From Shewanella sp. Arc9-LZ (GTDB lineage Bacteria > Pseudomonadota > Gammaproteobacteria > Enterobacterales > Shewanellaceae), in NCBI RefSeq assembly GCF_010092445.1, contig NZ_CP048031.1:2976001-3040000 (forward strand): a stretch of DNA of 64,000 bases, written 5' to 3'. The notes beneath the pieces were generated by a model. That model was not told the DNA's origin. It worked only from the letters and a program-made list of their open reading frames with translations, and did not search any database. Position 1 is the first letter of the stretch. Every line of letters begins with the position of its first letter. The translations under genes and the position numbers were made by a program. Positions 43,229 through 53,196 of this stretch are shown piece after piece.

Positions 43229-46200
43229 ATGAAACGTATGTTAATTAATGCAACTCAATCAGAAGAGTTGCGCGTAGCCCTAGTTGATGGGCAAGAACTG
43301 TATGATTTAGACATTGAAAGTCCAGGTCACGAACAGAAAAAATCAAATATCTATAAAGGTAAAATCACTCGAGTAGAACCGTCACTTGAAGCCGCATTCG
43401 TTGATTACGGTGCAGATCGTCATGGTTTTTTACCCCTCAAAGAAATTGGTCGCGAATACTTCCCTAAAGGTTATTCATTCCAAGGACGCCCAAACATTAA
43501 AGAAGTGGTACAAGAAGGCCAAGAAGTCATCGTTCAAATCGATAAAGAAGAACGTGGCAACAAAGGCGCTGCACTAACTACCTTTATTAGTCTTGCTGGC
43601 TCTTATTTAGTATTAATGCCAAATAACCCTCGTGCTGGCGGTATTTCTCGTCGCATCGAAGGTGATGAACGTACCGAACTCAAAGAAGCAATGGCTGAGC
43701 TAGAAGTACCTAATGGTATGGGCTTGATTGTGCGAACTGCTGGTGTAGGCAAAGAATCAACAGAGCTAAAGTGGGACTTAAAAGTACTACAACATCATTG
43801 GGACGCTATTCAAGAAGCTGCTCAAAGTAAAGCCGCGCCATTCTTAATTCATCAAGAAAGCAACGTGATTGTTCGCGCTATTCGTGACTACTTACGTCGC
43901 GATGTGGGTGAGATCCTTATCGATCACCCACGTATTTTCGAAGAAGCTAAATTGCACATTGGTTTAGTTCGCCCCGATTTTGTAGAACGTGTAAAACTAT
44001 ATGATTCTGAAGTACCGTTGTTTACTCACTTTCAAATTGAGTCTCAAATCGAGTCAGCGTTCCAACGTGAAGTGCGTTTGCCTTCAGGCGGATCAATTGT
44101 TATTGACCCGACAGAAGCATTAACGTCGATCGATATCAACTCAGCCCGTGCAACTAAAGGCGGCGATATTGAAGAAACAGCACTCAACACTAACCTTGAA
44201 GCTGCGGATGAAATTGCTCGTCAATTACGTCTACGTGACTTAGGCGGTTTAGTGGTTATCGACTTTATCGATATGACACCTGTTCGTCATCAACGTGAAG
44301 TAGAAAACCGTTTACGTGATGCAGTACACCATGACCGTGCTCGTGTGCAATTAGGTCGTATTTCTCGCTTTGGTTTAATGGAAATGTCGCGTCAGCGTCT
44401 GCGTCCATCGTTAGAAGAATCAGCAGCTCACTTGTGTCCACGTTGTCATGGCCAAGGCACTATTCGCAGTACTGAATCATTAGCGCTATCGATTTTACGT
44501 TTAATGGAAGAAGAAGCCATTAAAGAGAACACTACACAAATCGAAGCGATTGTACCGGTTGATGTTGCTGCGTTCTTATTAAACGAGAAACGTAAAGCAA
44601 TTCGTATTACCGAAGAACGTCACGAAGTTGAAGTTTACATCATCCCAGATGCACACATGCAAACACCTGATTACCGCGTTGTACGTCGTAAGAGTGATGA
44701 TGAAGTCAGTGAATCTAGCTATAAACGAGTAGAACAACCCGTCGCCAAATTGTATGAGCCTCGTAAGCTTGAGCGTGCAGCGTCTCCTGAACCTGCATTA
44801 AAAGGCTTTACTGCTCCACAAAAAGCAGCTGAAGATACAGTAAAAGCAATACCTGCAAATGTCGCTCCGGTGGCAACGTCTAATCAGCCAGGATTATTCA
44901 CTCGAATGATCTCAGCAATTAGCGCCTTATTTTCAGGTAATGAAGCTGAGGCCAAAGATACCAAAGCAGCTGAACCAACGAAAGAAACGGCTCAAACTAA
45001 CACCCGTCGTAATACCCGTCGTAATGACACTCGTAACGACAGCACTAACCGTAATGACAAACGCAATGATAGTCGTCGTCAGCGAAATGACAGCGATAAA
45101 TCAAAAGACAGCACAGAAGCTCGTCCTCAGAATAAGCGTAATGAACGTAATAGCAGAAATACGGTTCAAGATGACAACGCCAAAAACAAACCGAGAACAG
45201 AGAAAGTTGACAAGCCATTGCCTGTCAATGAAACCAAAGCAACAGAGGCTAAAGTAACAGAGTCTAAAGTTGCTACGGAAAAATCTCCAAAACAAGAAGC
45301 TGCTCGTGAGCGTCGCCAGCGTCGTAATTTACGTCGTAAAGTGCGAATTGAAAGCGAACAGAGTGAAACATTACCAACAACCGATGTTAATGATAATAAA
45401 TCAACTGAGCAATCAGTTGAGGTAATGACATCAGAACCTAAAGCGGTAGAGTCAAAAGTAGCTGAAGAAAAAACATCAGAAACTAGAGCTCCACGCAGTC
45501 GTCGTCAACCTCGTAAAGAGAAGACTGAACAGGCGGTTGAAGCGCCAGCAGAAAATGGAACAGAGCAAACAACTGATCCAGTAGCTGAAGTAACAAATGT
45601 TACCATTACTGCACCCGTTGAAGCTGACACCACTAATATCGTTGAAGTAAAAACAGAAACAACTCAAGCAGATGTTGATACTGTCACTGAAACGGTAGTT
45701 GCTAGCACTGACGTTGCAGCTGAAACTGATGAGTCAAGTTCAAGCGCTGACGATGCAACATCAGACAGCGAAGCTGAAGGGCGTGAAGGTCAACGTCGTA
45801 GCCGTCGTAGCCCGCGTCACTTGCGTGCAGCAGGTCAACGCCGTCGTCGTGATGATGAAACGGGCTCTACTCAACCAGCCGTTTTCACACCTAATGATGA
45901 GCTAGAAAAGCAATTAGACGCTGAACAAGCTAGAGCTCAAGCGAAGACTCCAGATATTGAAGGTGAAGCAATTGCTGAAGTCGTTAATACACCTGTTGAA
46001 CCCGTTACTAAGCCAGTTGAAGCCGTAGAGACAGAAGCTAACAAAGCTGATGCTGTAGCGGTTAATGTTGAAACAACTGAAACGCCAGTAGAAATAAAGG
46101 TGGCTCCTCAAGCAGTAAAAGCACCTGAGGCCCCTGAACTTAAAGCTGAAGTAGAAGTTGCTAAAACAACGGTTGATGTTGAAGCTAAACAAGCACCGGT

Positions 46201-46594
46201 AGCGACAGTGACTGAAACAACATCTATTGAAACTGAAAAAACCGCAGCGTTAACTAGCAAGCAAGATAAATCGGTTGCGGCCAATTCCTCTGCGCCAATG
46301 GCTAAGCCTGCTGCAATTGTGCGTCAAGCTAAACCTGAAGTCGTAAAAGAAGTCGCGGCGACAATAGCAGAGACGGTTTCTACTGAAGCAGCGCCATCAA
46401 CCAAAGCCCCTGTAAAGGTAAGTCGCTTTGGTTCTATGGTGTCATCTGACATGACTAAACCTACAGTCGATGTCCGTGAGCAGAAAGCAGTACCTCAAGG
46501 ACGTACTTACGAAGCTCAAGCGACTGACAGCAAGGCTCCGAAAGTAGCGAAGAATAACAGTGCATCTGCTGATATGACTCGCCCTGGAGAGTAA
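43229..46594 (+). CDS. rne: ribonuclease E
   Basis: The main mRNA-decay endonuclease and scaffold of the RNA degradosome (1121 aa). Residues 1-520 are the catalytic part: S1 domain ([21 protein letters not shown]), catalytic Asp in [14 protein letters not shown] and VVIDFIDM, and the zinc-link LCPRCHGQG near 405. [16 protein letters not shown] at about 552-567 is a membrane-targeting helix. The rest is disordered: an Arg/Asn-rich RNA-binding stretch (about 595-660), then Glu/Thr/Ala-rich repeats alternating with RSRR-type patches. Confidence 0.97.
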   Translation: MKRMLINATQSEELRVALVDGQELYDLDIESPGHEQKKSNIYKGKITRVEPSLEAAFVDYGADRHGFLPLKEIGREYFPKGYSFQGRPNIKEVVQEGQEVIVQIDKEERGNKGAALTTFISLAGSYLVLMPNNPRAGGISRRIEGDERTELKEAMAELEVPNGMGLIVRTAGVGKESTELKWDLKVLQHHWDAIQEAAQSKAAPFLIHQESNVIVRAIRDYLRRDVGEILIDHPRIFEEAKLHIGLVRPDFVERVKLYDSEVPLFTHFQIESQIESAFQREVRLPSGGSIVIDPTEALTSIDINSARATKGGDIEETALNTNLEAADEIARQLRLRDLGGLVVIDFIDMTPVRHQREVENRLRDAVHHDRARVQLGRISRFGLMEMSRQRLRPSLEESAAHLCPRCHGQGTIRSTESLALSILRLMEEEAIKENTTQIEAIVPVDVAAFLLNEKRKAIRITEERHEVEVYIIPDAHMQTPDYRVVRRKSDDEVSESSYKRVEQPVAKLYEPRKLERAASPEPALKGFTAPQKAAEDTVKAIPANVAPVATSNQPGLFTRMISAISALFSGNEAEAKDTKAAEPTKETAQTNTRRNTRRNDTRNDSTNRNDKRNDSRRQRNDSDKSKDSTEARPQNKRNERNSRNTVQDDNAKNKPRTEKVDKPLPVNETKATEAKVTESKVATEKSPKQEAARERRQRRNLRRKVRIESEQSETLPTTDVNDNKSTEQSVEVMTSEPKAVESKVAEEKTSETRAPRSRRQPRKEKTEQAVEAPAENGTEQTTDPVAEVTNVTITAPVEADTTNIVEVKTETTQADVDTVTETVVASTDVAAETDESSSSADDATSDSEAEGREGQRRSRRSPRHLRAAGQRRRRDDETGSTQPAVFTPNDELEKQLDAEQARAQAKTPDIEGEAIAEVVNTPVEPVTKPVEAVETEANKADAVAVNVETTETPVEIKVAPQAVKAPEAPELKAEVEVAKTTVDVEAKQAPVATVTETTSIETEKTAALTSKQDKSVAANSSAPMAKPAAIVRQAKPEVVKEVAATIAETVSTEAAPSTKAPVKVSRFGSMVSSDMTKPTVDVREQKAVPQGRTYEAQATDSKAPKVAKNNSASADMTRPGE

Positions 46595-46624
46595 CCTTAA
46601 TAAAGGGCTAACTTCGCCCCATTA

Positions 46625-46658
46625 ATAAAAAAGCCATGCTAAGCATGGCTTTTTTATT
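46625..46658 (+). terminator. terminator after rne
   Basis: Stem aaaaagccatgct / agcatggcttttt with T run on the plus strand. Confidence 0.9.
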
Positions 46659-46783
46659 GGAAATATTAATATAAAACTTAACATTTAGTGTCATTGAATC
46701 GATGTCATTATCATTCAACGGTTAATTTTTTGTGTTAAAGCAAACATCCTTTTTATTAACTTACATACAAAACCAGAGGTTAA

Positions 46784-47453
46784 ATGTTCGATCTCATTCG
46801 CCATTAAACAAGTAGTAAAATCGATATCTTATCTGGATTAACCGTGATACTCGCCCTTATCCCTGAAGCTGTTGCCTTTGCATTCGTAGCCCATGTTGAA
46901 CCCATGGTAGGACTATACGCAGCCTTCATTATGGGTTTAATCACCGCATTGGTGGACGACCGGGGATGATTTCCGGCGCTACAGGTGCTATGGCAGTAGT
47001 CATGGTGTCATTAGTGATTGAACACGGTGAAGCGGCATTTACCGATCTGGCTTTTGCTGTGTTTGTTGGTGTTATCGTATCTGCTTTGGTGTTTGCATGG
47101 CAACATGCAAAACACATCAACGTAGAGATAAGTGAAGACACAAATGGCTGGACAATATATCGCTTAAATGGGCCATTATTCTTTGGCTCAGTGGCTAATT
47201 TCCTTGAATTATTTGATGCTGAAAATAATAACTAAGATGTGATTATTGATTTTCAAAATTCACGAGTGGCAGATCATTCAACATTAGAGGCTATCGATAC
47301 TTTAGCTGAACGTTATGTGGTTGCGGGGAAACGTCTGCATTTACGTCACTTAAGCCAAGATTGTAAAGCCCTACTCCTAAAGCACTTGATTTGGTTGAAA
47401 TGTACCTTATTGAAGATCTGCACAACAAAGTGGCCGACGATAAATTAGACTAA
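46784..47453 (+). pseudogene. SulP family permease remnant
   Basis: Reading frames in pieces match an inorganic anion (SulP) permease. There is an N-terminal piece ([41 protein letters not shown]), then [21 protein letters not shown], then a jump to the end of the membrane domain and a STAS domain ([18 protein letters not shown] ... [27 protein letters not shown]). Damage: a TAA after the first seven codons, a frame change near 46960, loss of most transmembrane helices, a TAA at 47233, and a frameshift near 47380. It cannot give a working transporter. Confidence 0.88.
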
Positions 47454-47460
47454 ACGGACA

Positions 47461-47628
47461 TAATACAAATTCCAATAATTATCTGGTCATTCAGCGGGAG
47501 TTACTCAGGCTTTCCATTTCTTTGTTGCATTGTTTTACAAGGGAACAACCATTCTTTCAACAATGCGCCTCAAACTGGAAAACCTGAGAGGCTCTGATTG
47601 AGCACATAATTAATGGAATTGATATAAA
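47461..47628 (-). repeat. MITE-like dispersed repeat, copy B (uninterrupted, 168 bp)
   Basis: The same element as at 4800-5057, inverted and without the 90-bp insertion. Its ends, taatacaaattccaataatt and the complement of ggaattgatata, form an imperfect terminal inverted repeat of about 50 bp; an inner inverted pair cattgtt/aacaatg lies near the centre. It starts 7 bp after the dead SulP gene and ends against the msrBA terminator. Confidence 0.8.
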
Positions 47629-47664
47629 AAAAAGGGTGATTGAATATTCAATCACCCCTTTTTT
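47624..47664 (-). terminator. terminator after msrBA
   Basis: Stem aaaaaggggtgattgaat / attcaatcaccctttttt-type (one bulge) on the minus strand with T run. Confidence 0.85.
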
Positions 47665-47702
47665 ATTATGCTTAGCCCTAATAAAAGAGCAAAAAATTTA
47701 GT

Positions 47703-48620
47703 TTACACTTTACGCTTATCTGCAAACTTACTCATGACTTTATCAAATTTAGGCTTAACCACTAATTGGCAATAAGGTTGTTCACCATGCTTTGCAAAGT
47801 AGTCATCATGATAATTTTCAGCAGGATAAAATGTGTCAAACGCACTGATTTCGGTCACTATCGGCCTAGGCCAAAGTTGTTGTTCAGTTAACGCATGAAT
47901 AAATCGGTTTGCAGCATCTACTTGTTCACTATTATGGGCAAAAATAGCTGAACGATACTGTGGCCCTTTATCATTACCCTGTTGATTAAGTGTGGTCGGA
48001 TCGTGGCTTTCAAATAGTACGCTAAGTAAGGTGTCAAATTGAATAACCGCAGGGTCAAATTCAATATGAACCACTTCTGCATGAGCTGTTTTACCAGAAC
48101 ACACTGCGTCATAATTTGCATCTTTTGCTTCACCGCCACAATAACCTGATTTAACACTTAGCACGCCATTAAGTTGAGCAAAAATAGCCTCAACACACCA
48201 AAAGCACCCAGCGCCAAAAGTGGCCTTTTGGAAAGAAGCTACCGCCGAACTTGATTCCGCTAACTCATCACGGGATTTAAAAATCATCGATACTGAATTA
48301 ACACAATGACGAACATTATTATCCGTTAAATGTTCGCCTTCAAACACATGACCTAAATGACCGCCACATTGTGCACAGGTGATTTCGGTTCGATGACCAT
48401 CAGCATCAGGAGTATGTTCTACTGCGCCCTCGATTTCATCATCAAATGCAGGCCAGCCACAATGTGCATTAAATTTATGTTCACTGTTATAGAGAGGTGC
48501 ATGGCACTTTTTACATAAATAAACGCCTTGCGCATCATGATCAACATATTCACCGCTGAAAGGCCGTTCTGTACCTTTTTGTTCAATTACATATTTTTCA
48601 AATTCGGTTAAATTATTCAT
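47703..48620 (-). CDS. msrBA: bifunctional methionine sulfoxide reductase MsrB-MsrA fusion
   Basis: Repairs both R and S forms of oxidised methionine. Residues 1-125 are MsrB with two zinc CxxC motifs (CKKC, CAQC) and catalytic Cys in RHCVNSVSM. Residues 130-290 are MsrA with catalytic GAGCFWCVEAIF and YPAENYHDDYF. The order is B then A, the reverse of Neisseria PilB. No signal peptide, so cytoplasmic. Confidence 0.94.
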   Translation of the reverse strand: MNNLTEFEKYVIEQKGTERPFSGEYVDHDAQGVYLCKKCHAPLYNSEHKFNAHCGWPAFDDEIEGAVEHTPDADGHRTEITCAQCGGHLGHVFEGEHLTDNNVRHCVNSVSMIFKSRDELAESSSAVASFQKATFGAGCFWCVEAIFAQLNGVLSVKSGYCGGEAKDANYDAVCSGKTAHAEVVHIEFDPAVIQFDTLLSVLFESHDPTTLNQQGNDKGPQYRSAIFAHNSEQVDAANRFIHALTEQQLWPRPIVTEISAFDTFYPAENYHDDYFAKHGEQPYCQLVVKPKFDKVMSKFADKRKV

Positions 48621-48782
48621 TGTCGGCTCTCATTGAGTTGTTTGTCGCAAATATTAACAAAGGATACGTGAGATCCGCAGCATCAGTTCAACCAATACAA
48701 CATGAAGACACGCAAAGAATTGCGACAAAGTGTGACTAAGGTTACCATTAGCAGTGGGTCAACACACTAATAAGAAAATATA

Positions 48783-49622
48783 ATGAAACTAAATACAATT
48801 GATTACTTAGCACCAGATAGCGCTGAGCGCTTTGTTGAATCGCTTCAACAAACAGGTTTTGGGGTACTATCGAATCACCCTATTCAAAAGCAACTTGTCG
48901 AAGACATTTATAAAGAGTGGTACAACTTCTTCCAATCTGAACAAAAACATGACTTTTTGTTCAAGTCAGAAACACACGATGGATTTTTTCCTGCATCGAT
49001 TTCTGAAACAGCCAAAGGTAACAATGTAAAAGATATCAAAGAATATTATCATGTGTATCCTTGGGGCCGTATTCCTGATTCACTTAGATCCAATATTCTT
49101 GCATATTATGAACATGCCAACACCCTAGCTGCGGAATTACTCAGTTGGATTGAAAAATATACACCTGCAGATGTTGCGGCAAAATATACGATTCCACTAC
49201 CAGACATGATTGCACAAAGCCAACAAACCTTGTTGCGGATTTTACATTATCCACCAATGAAAGGTGATGAAGAAATGGGCGCTATCCGCGCTGCAGCGCA
49301 TGAGGACATTAACCTCATCACTATATTACCTGCAGCAAATGAACCTGGATTACAAGTGAAAACCAAAACCGGTGAATGGATTGACGTACCTAGCGATTTT
49401 GGCAGCATCATTATTAACATCGGTGACATGTTGCAAGAAGCATCGGGTGGCTATTTCCCTTCGACATCACATAGGGTAATCAACCCTGAAGGGGCAGACA
49501 AAACCAAATCACGGATTTCATTACCGCTGTTTTTGCATCCGAATCCAGAAGTCGTGTTATCAGAGCGTTATACCGCTGACAGCTATTTACAGGAAAGATT
49601 ACGTGAATTAGGCGTTATTTAA
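48783..49622 (+). CDS. 2-oxoglutarate/Fe(II)-dependent oxygenase, isopenicillin-N-synthase-like
   Basis: A 279-residue non-heme iron oxygenase. The iron ligands are H and D in RAAAHEDINLITIL and the distal H in STSHRVINP; the 2-oxoglutarate-binding R and S are in KSRISLPLF. The N-terminal DIOX_N-type helical part has SLQQTGFGVLSNHPI. Divergent from msrBA. Substrate unknown. Confidence 0.88.
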   Translation: MKLNTIDYLAPDSAERFVESLQQTGFGVLSNHPIQKQLVEDIYKEWYNFFQSEQKHDFLFKSETHDGFFPASISETAKGNNVKDIKEYYHVYPWGRIPDSLRSNILAYYEHANTLAAELLSWIEKYTPADVAAKYTIPLPDMIAQSQQTLLRILHYPPMKGDEEMGAIRAAAHEDINLITILPAANEPGLQVKTKTGEWIDVPSDFGSIIINIGDMLQEASGGYFPSTSHRVINPEGADKTKSRISLPLFLHPNPEVVLSERYTADSYLQERLRELGVI

Positions 49623-49649
49623 GCATTAATGCTTCATTTAGCAATGATA

Positions 49650-49675
49650 CTAAGCGCCTTCGGACGCTTTTTTTA
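49650..49675 (+). terminator. terminator after the oxygenase gene
   Basis: Hairpin aagcg...cgctt with a ccttcgga apex followed by a T run. Confidence 0.8.
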
Positions 49676-49752
49676 TGCATTTAATCTGCTAACGAGGTAG
49701 AATATCACTTTTGTATTTATTGTATTTACTCTCCGGTTTATAAGGCAACATC

Positions 49753-50694
49753 ATGGCAATTCAGTGGTATCCAGGACACATGCACAAAGCACGTAAAGAG
49801 ATCGAGGAGGCAATGCCTCAAGTGGATCTCGTTATTGAAGTGCTCGATGCACGTATTCCATACAGCAGTGAAAATCCGATGGTGTCACAACTACGTGGTG
49901 ATAAACCCTGCATTAAATTACTGAATAAATCTGATTTAGCCGATCCTAAGGTTACCGCCCAATGGATTGAATACCTAGAACGTGAACAAGGCGTTCAGGC
50001 ATCAGCAATCACAAGTTTACAACCCAGTATGGTAAAAAGCATTCCTGATCTTTGCCGTAAACTGGTGCCACACCGTGACATTATGGAAAAAGACATCCGC
50101 ACCATGATCATGGGTATTCCTAATGTTGGTAAATCTACAATTATTAATACCTTGGCGGGTCGCACTATAGCCAAAACAGGTAATGAACCTGCAGTCACAA
50201 GACGTCAGCAACGTATTAACTTACGTAACGGAATCGTACTGTCGGATACTCCGGGCATTTTATGGCCAAAGGTGGACAATGAAGCCAGTAGCTATCGCCT
50301 TGCTGTCACTGGTGCAATTAAAGATACCGCTATGGAATACGAAGATGTGGCAATGTTTGCTGCAGGCTATTTCCTTAAAGCCTATCCCGACGAAATTTGC
50401 GAACGTTATAAGCTTCAATCGCTACCCGCCAGCGATATCGAATTACTCGAAGCTATCAGTCGTTCTCGCGGAGCTCTTCGTCCTGGTGCACGAGTTGATT
50501 ACCATAAAGTATCTGAACTCTTACTACATGAATACCGCTCAGGGAAAATCGGACTATTAAGTCTTGAAACCCCAGCGATGGCTGAAGTAGAAAAAGAGGA
50601 AGTTGCACGTAAATTAGCTGAGAAAGAACTCATTAAACAGCAGAAAATAGAGCAAGAGAAACTTAAACGATCCGGTAAACGTTATAACGATTAA
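49753..50694 (+). CDS. ylqF: ribosome biogenesis GTPase YlqF/RbgA
   Basis: A circularly permuted GTPase (313 aa) acting late in 50S assembly. G4 (LLNKSDLAD) comes before G1 (GIPNVGKSTIIN) and G3 (DTPGILWPK), the permuted order of the family. Starts MAIQWYPGHMHKARKEI, the family N-terminus, and ends in a basic, coiled tail. Confidence 0.94.
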   Translation: MAIQWYPGHMHKARKEIEEAMPQVDLVIEVLDARIPYSSENPMVSQLRGDKPCIKLLNKSDLADPKVTAQWIEYLEREQGVQASAITSLQPSMVKSIPDLCRKLVPHRDIMEKDIRTMIMGIPNVGKSTIINTLAGRTIAKTGNEPAVTRRQQRINLRNGIVLSDTPGILWPKVDNEASSYRLAVTGAIKDTAMEYEDVAMFAAGYFLKAYPDEICERYKLQSLPASDIELLEAISRSRGALRPGARVDYHKVSELLLHEYRSGKIGLLSLETPAMAEVEKEEVARKLAEKELIKQQKIEQEKLKRSGKRYND

Positions 50695-50760
50695 GCCGAA
50701 CAAAGTCTAGGTCGTCAACATCAATGCCGGCCTAGCACTTATTATTCAGAGTGAACTGCC

Positions 50761-50843
50761 ATGCTTAAGTAGTCTGAATGAAGTAACCATGCTTAAGTAG
50801 CCTGAATTAAGTAACCATAATTAATTAACCTAGATAAGTAGCC
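50761..50843. repeat. degenerate 28-bp tandem repeat
   Basis: Two close copies of atgcttaagtagcctgaatt-type units (50761-50788 and 50789-50816, three differences) and a third weaker copy to 50843. Lies between ylqF and the LMW phosphatase gene. Confidence 0.75.
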
Positions 50844-50876
50844 TTAGTTAAATCTTCTTAGTTAATTGATTATATT

Positions 50877-51362
50877 TCAACGTTTAGCTAACTTAATCGC
50901 CAATGCCATTAAACTGGCTTCAAGTAAATCGATAACCATCTCAAATCCTCGCTCACCACCATAATATGGGTCAGGTACTTCTTCGACTAACGAATCACCA
51001 TAGCTTAATATCAACTGTAATTTATATCGTAAATGGGCAGGACACCTGTCTTTCAAATCATTTAAATTGGCAAAGTCTGCCGCTAAAATTAAATCGAATC
51101 GTTCAAAGTCAGCGTCGATAACCTGCCGAGCTTTCATTCCTGAAAAATCAAGTCCGTGCTTGTTGCCAGCAATAATACTGCGACTATCTGGAGCATGCCC
51201 TTGATGATAAGCAATAGTCCCTGCAGAATCGATATCAAGTTGAAGCGAGTGACGTTTCATTTGTTGCCTAAACACTGCCTCTGCAGTCGGCGAACGGCAA
51301 ATATTGCCCATACAGACAAACAACACCGAGCGAACATTTAAAAGATATTTATCATCGATCAT
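50877..51362 (-). CDS. low-molecular-weight protein-tyrosine phosphatase
   Basis: A 161-residue LMW-PTP: P-loop VLFVCMGNICRSPTAEAVF and general-acid loop EVPDPYYGGERGFE. No neighbouring tyrosine kinase or capsule genes, so its target is unclear. About ten residues precede the usual family start, so a later start is possible. Confidence 0.92.
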   Translation of the reverse strand: MIDDKYLLNVRSVLFVCMGNICRSPTAEAVFRQQMKRHSLQLDIDSAGTIAYHQGHAPDSRSIIAGNKHGLDFSGMKARQVIDADFERFDLILAADFANLNDLKDRCPAHLRYKLQLILSYGDSLVEEVPDPYYGGERGFEMVIDLLEASLMALAIKLAKR

Positions 51363-51447
51363 TGATAACCGCCATTATCTCCAGTTTTATACCATCACTT
51401 AATTATGTTGCCTATGCCTTAACCGAAGTTAGGATCATTACCCATTG

Positions 51448-51505
51448 TAGTTCTACATTTAGTTCTACATTTAGTTCTACATTTAGTTCTACATTTAGTT
51501 TTACC
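51448..51505. repeat. 12-bp tandem repeat, four perfect units
   Basis: Unit ttctacatttag repeats four times exactly (51451-51498) with partial units on both sides. Lies between the LMW phosphatase and ligase genes; copy number is likely to vary between isolates. Confidence 0.92.
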
Positions 51506-51552
51506 ATTATTATTTAATAATACACCACGCAACATGTCAGCAAGTTTGAGCG

Positions 51553-52401
51553 TTATTGTGATGGCCTTTGGCGTAGAAAAGTAGCAAATCTTGGTGTCCC
51601 TTTTTGAGTTAAGCCTAAATATTGATAAGTAATTATCGAACCAACTAAAGGTGGATTTTCTCGTTGTTTATCGCTTAAACCACTGCCTATATTAAACACG
51701 ATCCCTGCAGGTGTTTTTACGATTAACGCACCTAGCTTACCTCTATATTTACCTTTACCTTCTGTATGACCGATCACTACAGCTTCAGCGTCATATTTGG
51801 GTTTGAGCTTAACAATATACTCACTGCGGCCGACAGCATAATGCGCTTGCTGATAATGTAACATCAATCCTTCACCGCCAGCATTAACGACGGAATCAAG
51901 CAGTGTAAACAAAGCTTCCGTTGAAACCACTGGCCCCTGCTTAATGACCTGTAAATGTATGGAGGCCGTTTGTTCTACCAACATTTTCATTGCTAAATAG
52001 CGATCAATAAAGGGGCCGGAATGTCGTGGCAAATCAAACATCATAAACTTGACTTCCAGCCACTCTTTATCAGGTACTTGCTGACGTCGAACCAATGCAG
52101 AAATATCTTCGAAACGATTACGACCTAACCAAAGTTCACCGTCAATAGCAGTATTAGGAAAACCAAGGGTAAACGACGCAGGTAGAGTCACTTTTCGGCC
52201 ACTGCGAGTCAGCATATTACTGCCATCCCAATAGCCTCGAACGCCATCGAGTTTCTCGCTGATTAAGTATTCAGTGACGTCGATATCTTGTTGATACTTT
52301 GTTGCTAACTGAATAGGAGGAATTGATAAGACTTCACTCTTTATCGTAAAACAATGCAGTGAACTAATGACCAAAATTAAAATATAAGGTAGCTTACGCA
52401 T
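51553..52401 (-). CDS. exported ATP-dependent DNA ligase (Lig E type)
   Basis: A minimal ATP-dependent DNA ligase (282 aa) with a signal peptide (about residues 1-22), hence periplasmic. Motif I is ISEKLDGVRGYWDG with the AMP-accepting Lys; motif III region MMFDLP, motif IV GGEGLMLHY, motif V IVKLKPKYDAEAVVIG; an OB domain follows. Such ligases have been proposed to act on extracellular or incoming DNA. The ATG at 52401 has AAGGA 7 nt upstream. Confidence 0.92.
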   Translation of the reverse strand: MRKLPYILILVISSLHCFTIKSEVLSIPPIQLATKYQQDIDVTEYLISEKLDGVRGYWDGSNMLTRSGRKVTLPASFTLGFPNTAIDGELWLGRNRFEDISALVRRQQVPDKEWLEVKFMMFDLPRHSGPFIDRYLAMKMLVEQTASIHLQVIKQGPVVSTEALFTLLDSVVNAGGEGLMLHYQQAHYAVGRSEYIVKLKPKYDAEAVVIGHTEGKGKYRGKLGALIVKTPAGIVFNIGSGLSDKQRENPPLVGSIITYQYLGLTQKGTPRFATFLRQRPSQ

Positions 52402-52780
52402 ATGCAATCCTTGCTAATAATAAAATCCATTTAGTGTCTTTTCGTTTTCGTTTTTGTTCAAAAGTTTATTTCAATGCCTCAAGTGTTTACTGTATTGGGC
52501 ATCAAGTCACTTCCGAGCAATACCGCTCAAAACACTGTTATAACACCTGCCATTCGTGACGAAAGACTTACGCCTGTTTAAAATGATTATCTGTAATGTT
52601 AAGTGAGCCTAGTACAAACAGAAGAATTATCCATTCATTGGTCGGGCTTATTTTGATATAAAACGATGCATGATGAGGGCAGATATCAGCACAAAAATAA
52701 ATATTTTCTCTGCTCTACAGCACATCATAAGACCGAAATAACTGCTGGATGCATATGAACAGAATGTTACAATCTACGGA
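52402..52780. other. intergenic region between ligase and dgkA
   Basis: 379 bp between divergent genes. No gene, repeat or terminator was recognised; it should hold both promoters. Confidence 0.4.
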
Positions 52781-53179
52781 ATGAACATCAAAAAGATAAT
52801 GAGCAAAATGAAACCAGAGAACAATCATGGTCTAAAACGCGTATTTCGAGCGACAGGATTTTCAATGCTAGGGCTAAAGTCAGCGTGGAAAAATGAAGCG
52901 GCATTCAGACAAGAAATCGTGCTTGCTTGCCTAATGCTACCTATTGCACTACTACTCAATATCAGTAGTACTGATCGTATTTTGCTTATCATGACTGTGT
53001 TAATTGTATTGATTGTAGAATTGTTGAACTCCGCTATTGAAGCGGTAGTTGATCGGATTGGTGATGAGATCCATCCACTCAGTGGTCAGGCAAAAGACAT
53101 TGCTTCTGCAGCAGTCTTTATCAGTTTAGTATTATGTGCCATCACTTGGGGCATCGTTATTTGGCCATTACTGTTTTAA
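52781..53179 (+). CDS. dgkA: diacylglycerol kinase DgkA
   Basis: A small inner-membrane kinase with three helices (132 aa) that recycles diacylglycerol to phosphatidic acid. The family signature ELLNSAIEAVVDRIGDEIHPLSGQAKDIASAAV is intact, as is AWKNEAAFRQE at the start of the domain. In-frame ATGs at 52799 and 52808 are alternative starts; no RBS is decisive. Confidence 0.94.
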   Translation: MNIKKIMSKMKPENNHGLKRVFRATGFSMLGLKSAWKNEAAFRQEIVLACLMLPIALLLNISSTDRILLIMTVLIVLIVELLNSAIEAVVDRIGDEIHPLSGQAKDIASAAVFISLVLCAITWGIVIWPLLF

Positions 53180-53196
53180 TAACAGCCAGACGAATA

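Noticed and set aside
44940..46192. Long alternative frames within the rne tail on both strands
   Set aside because: They arise from the repetitive codons of the disordered tail; the RNase E frame is continuous.
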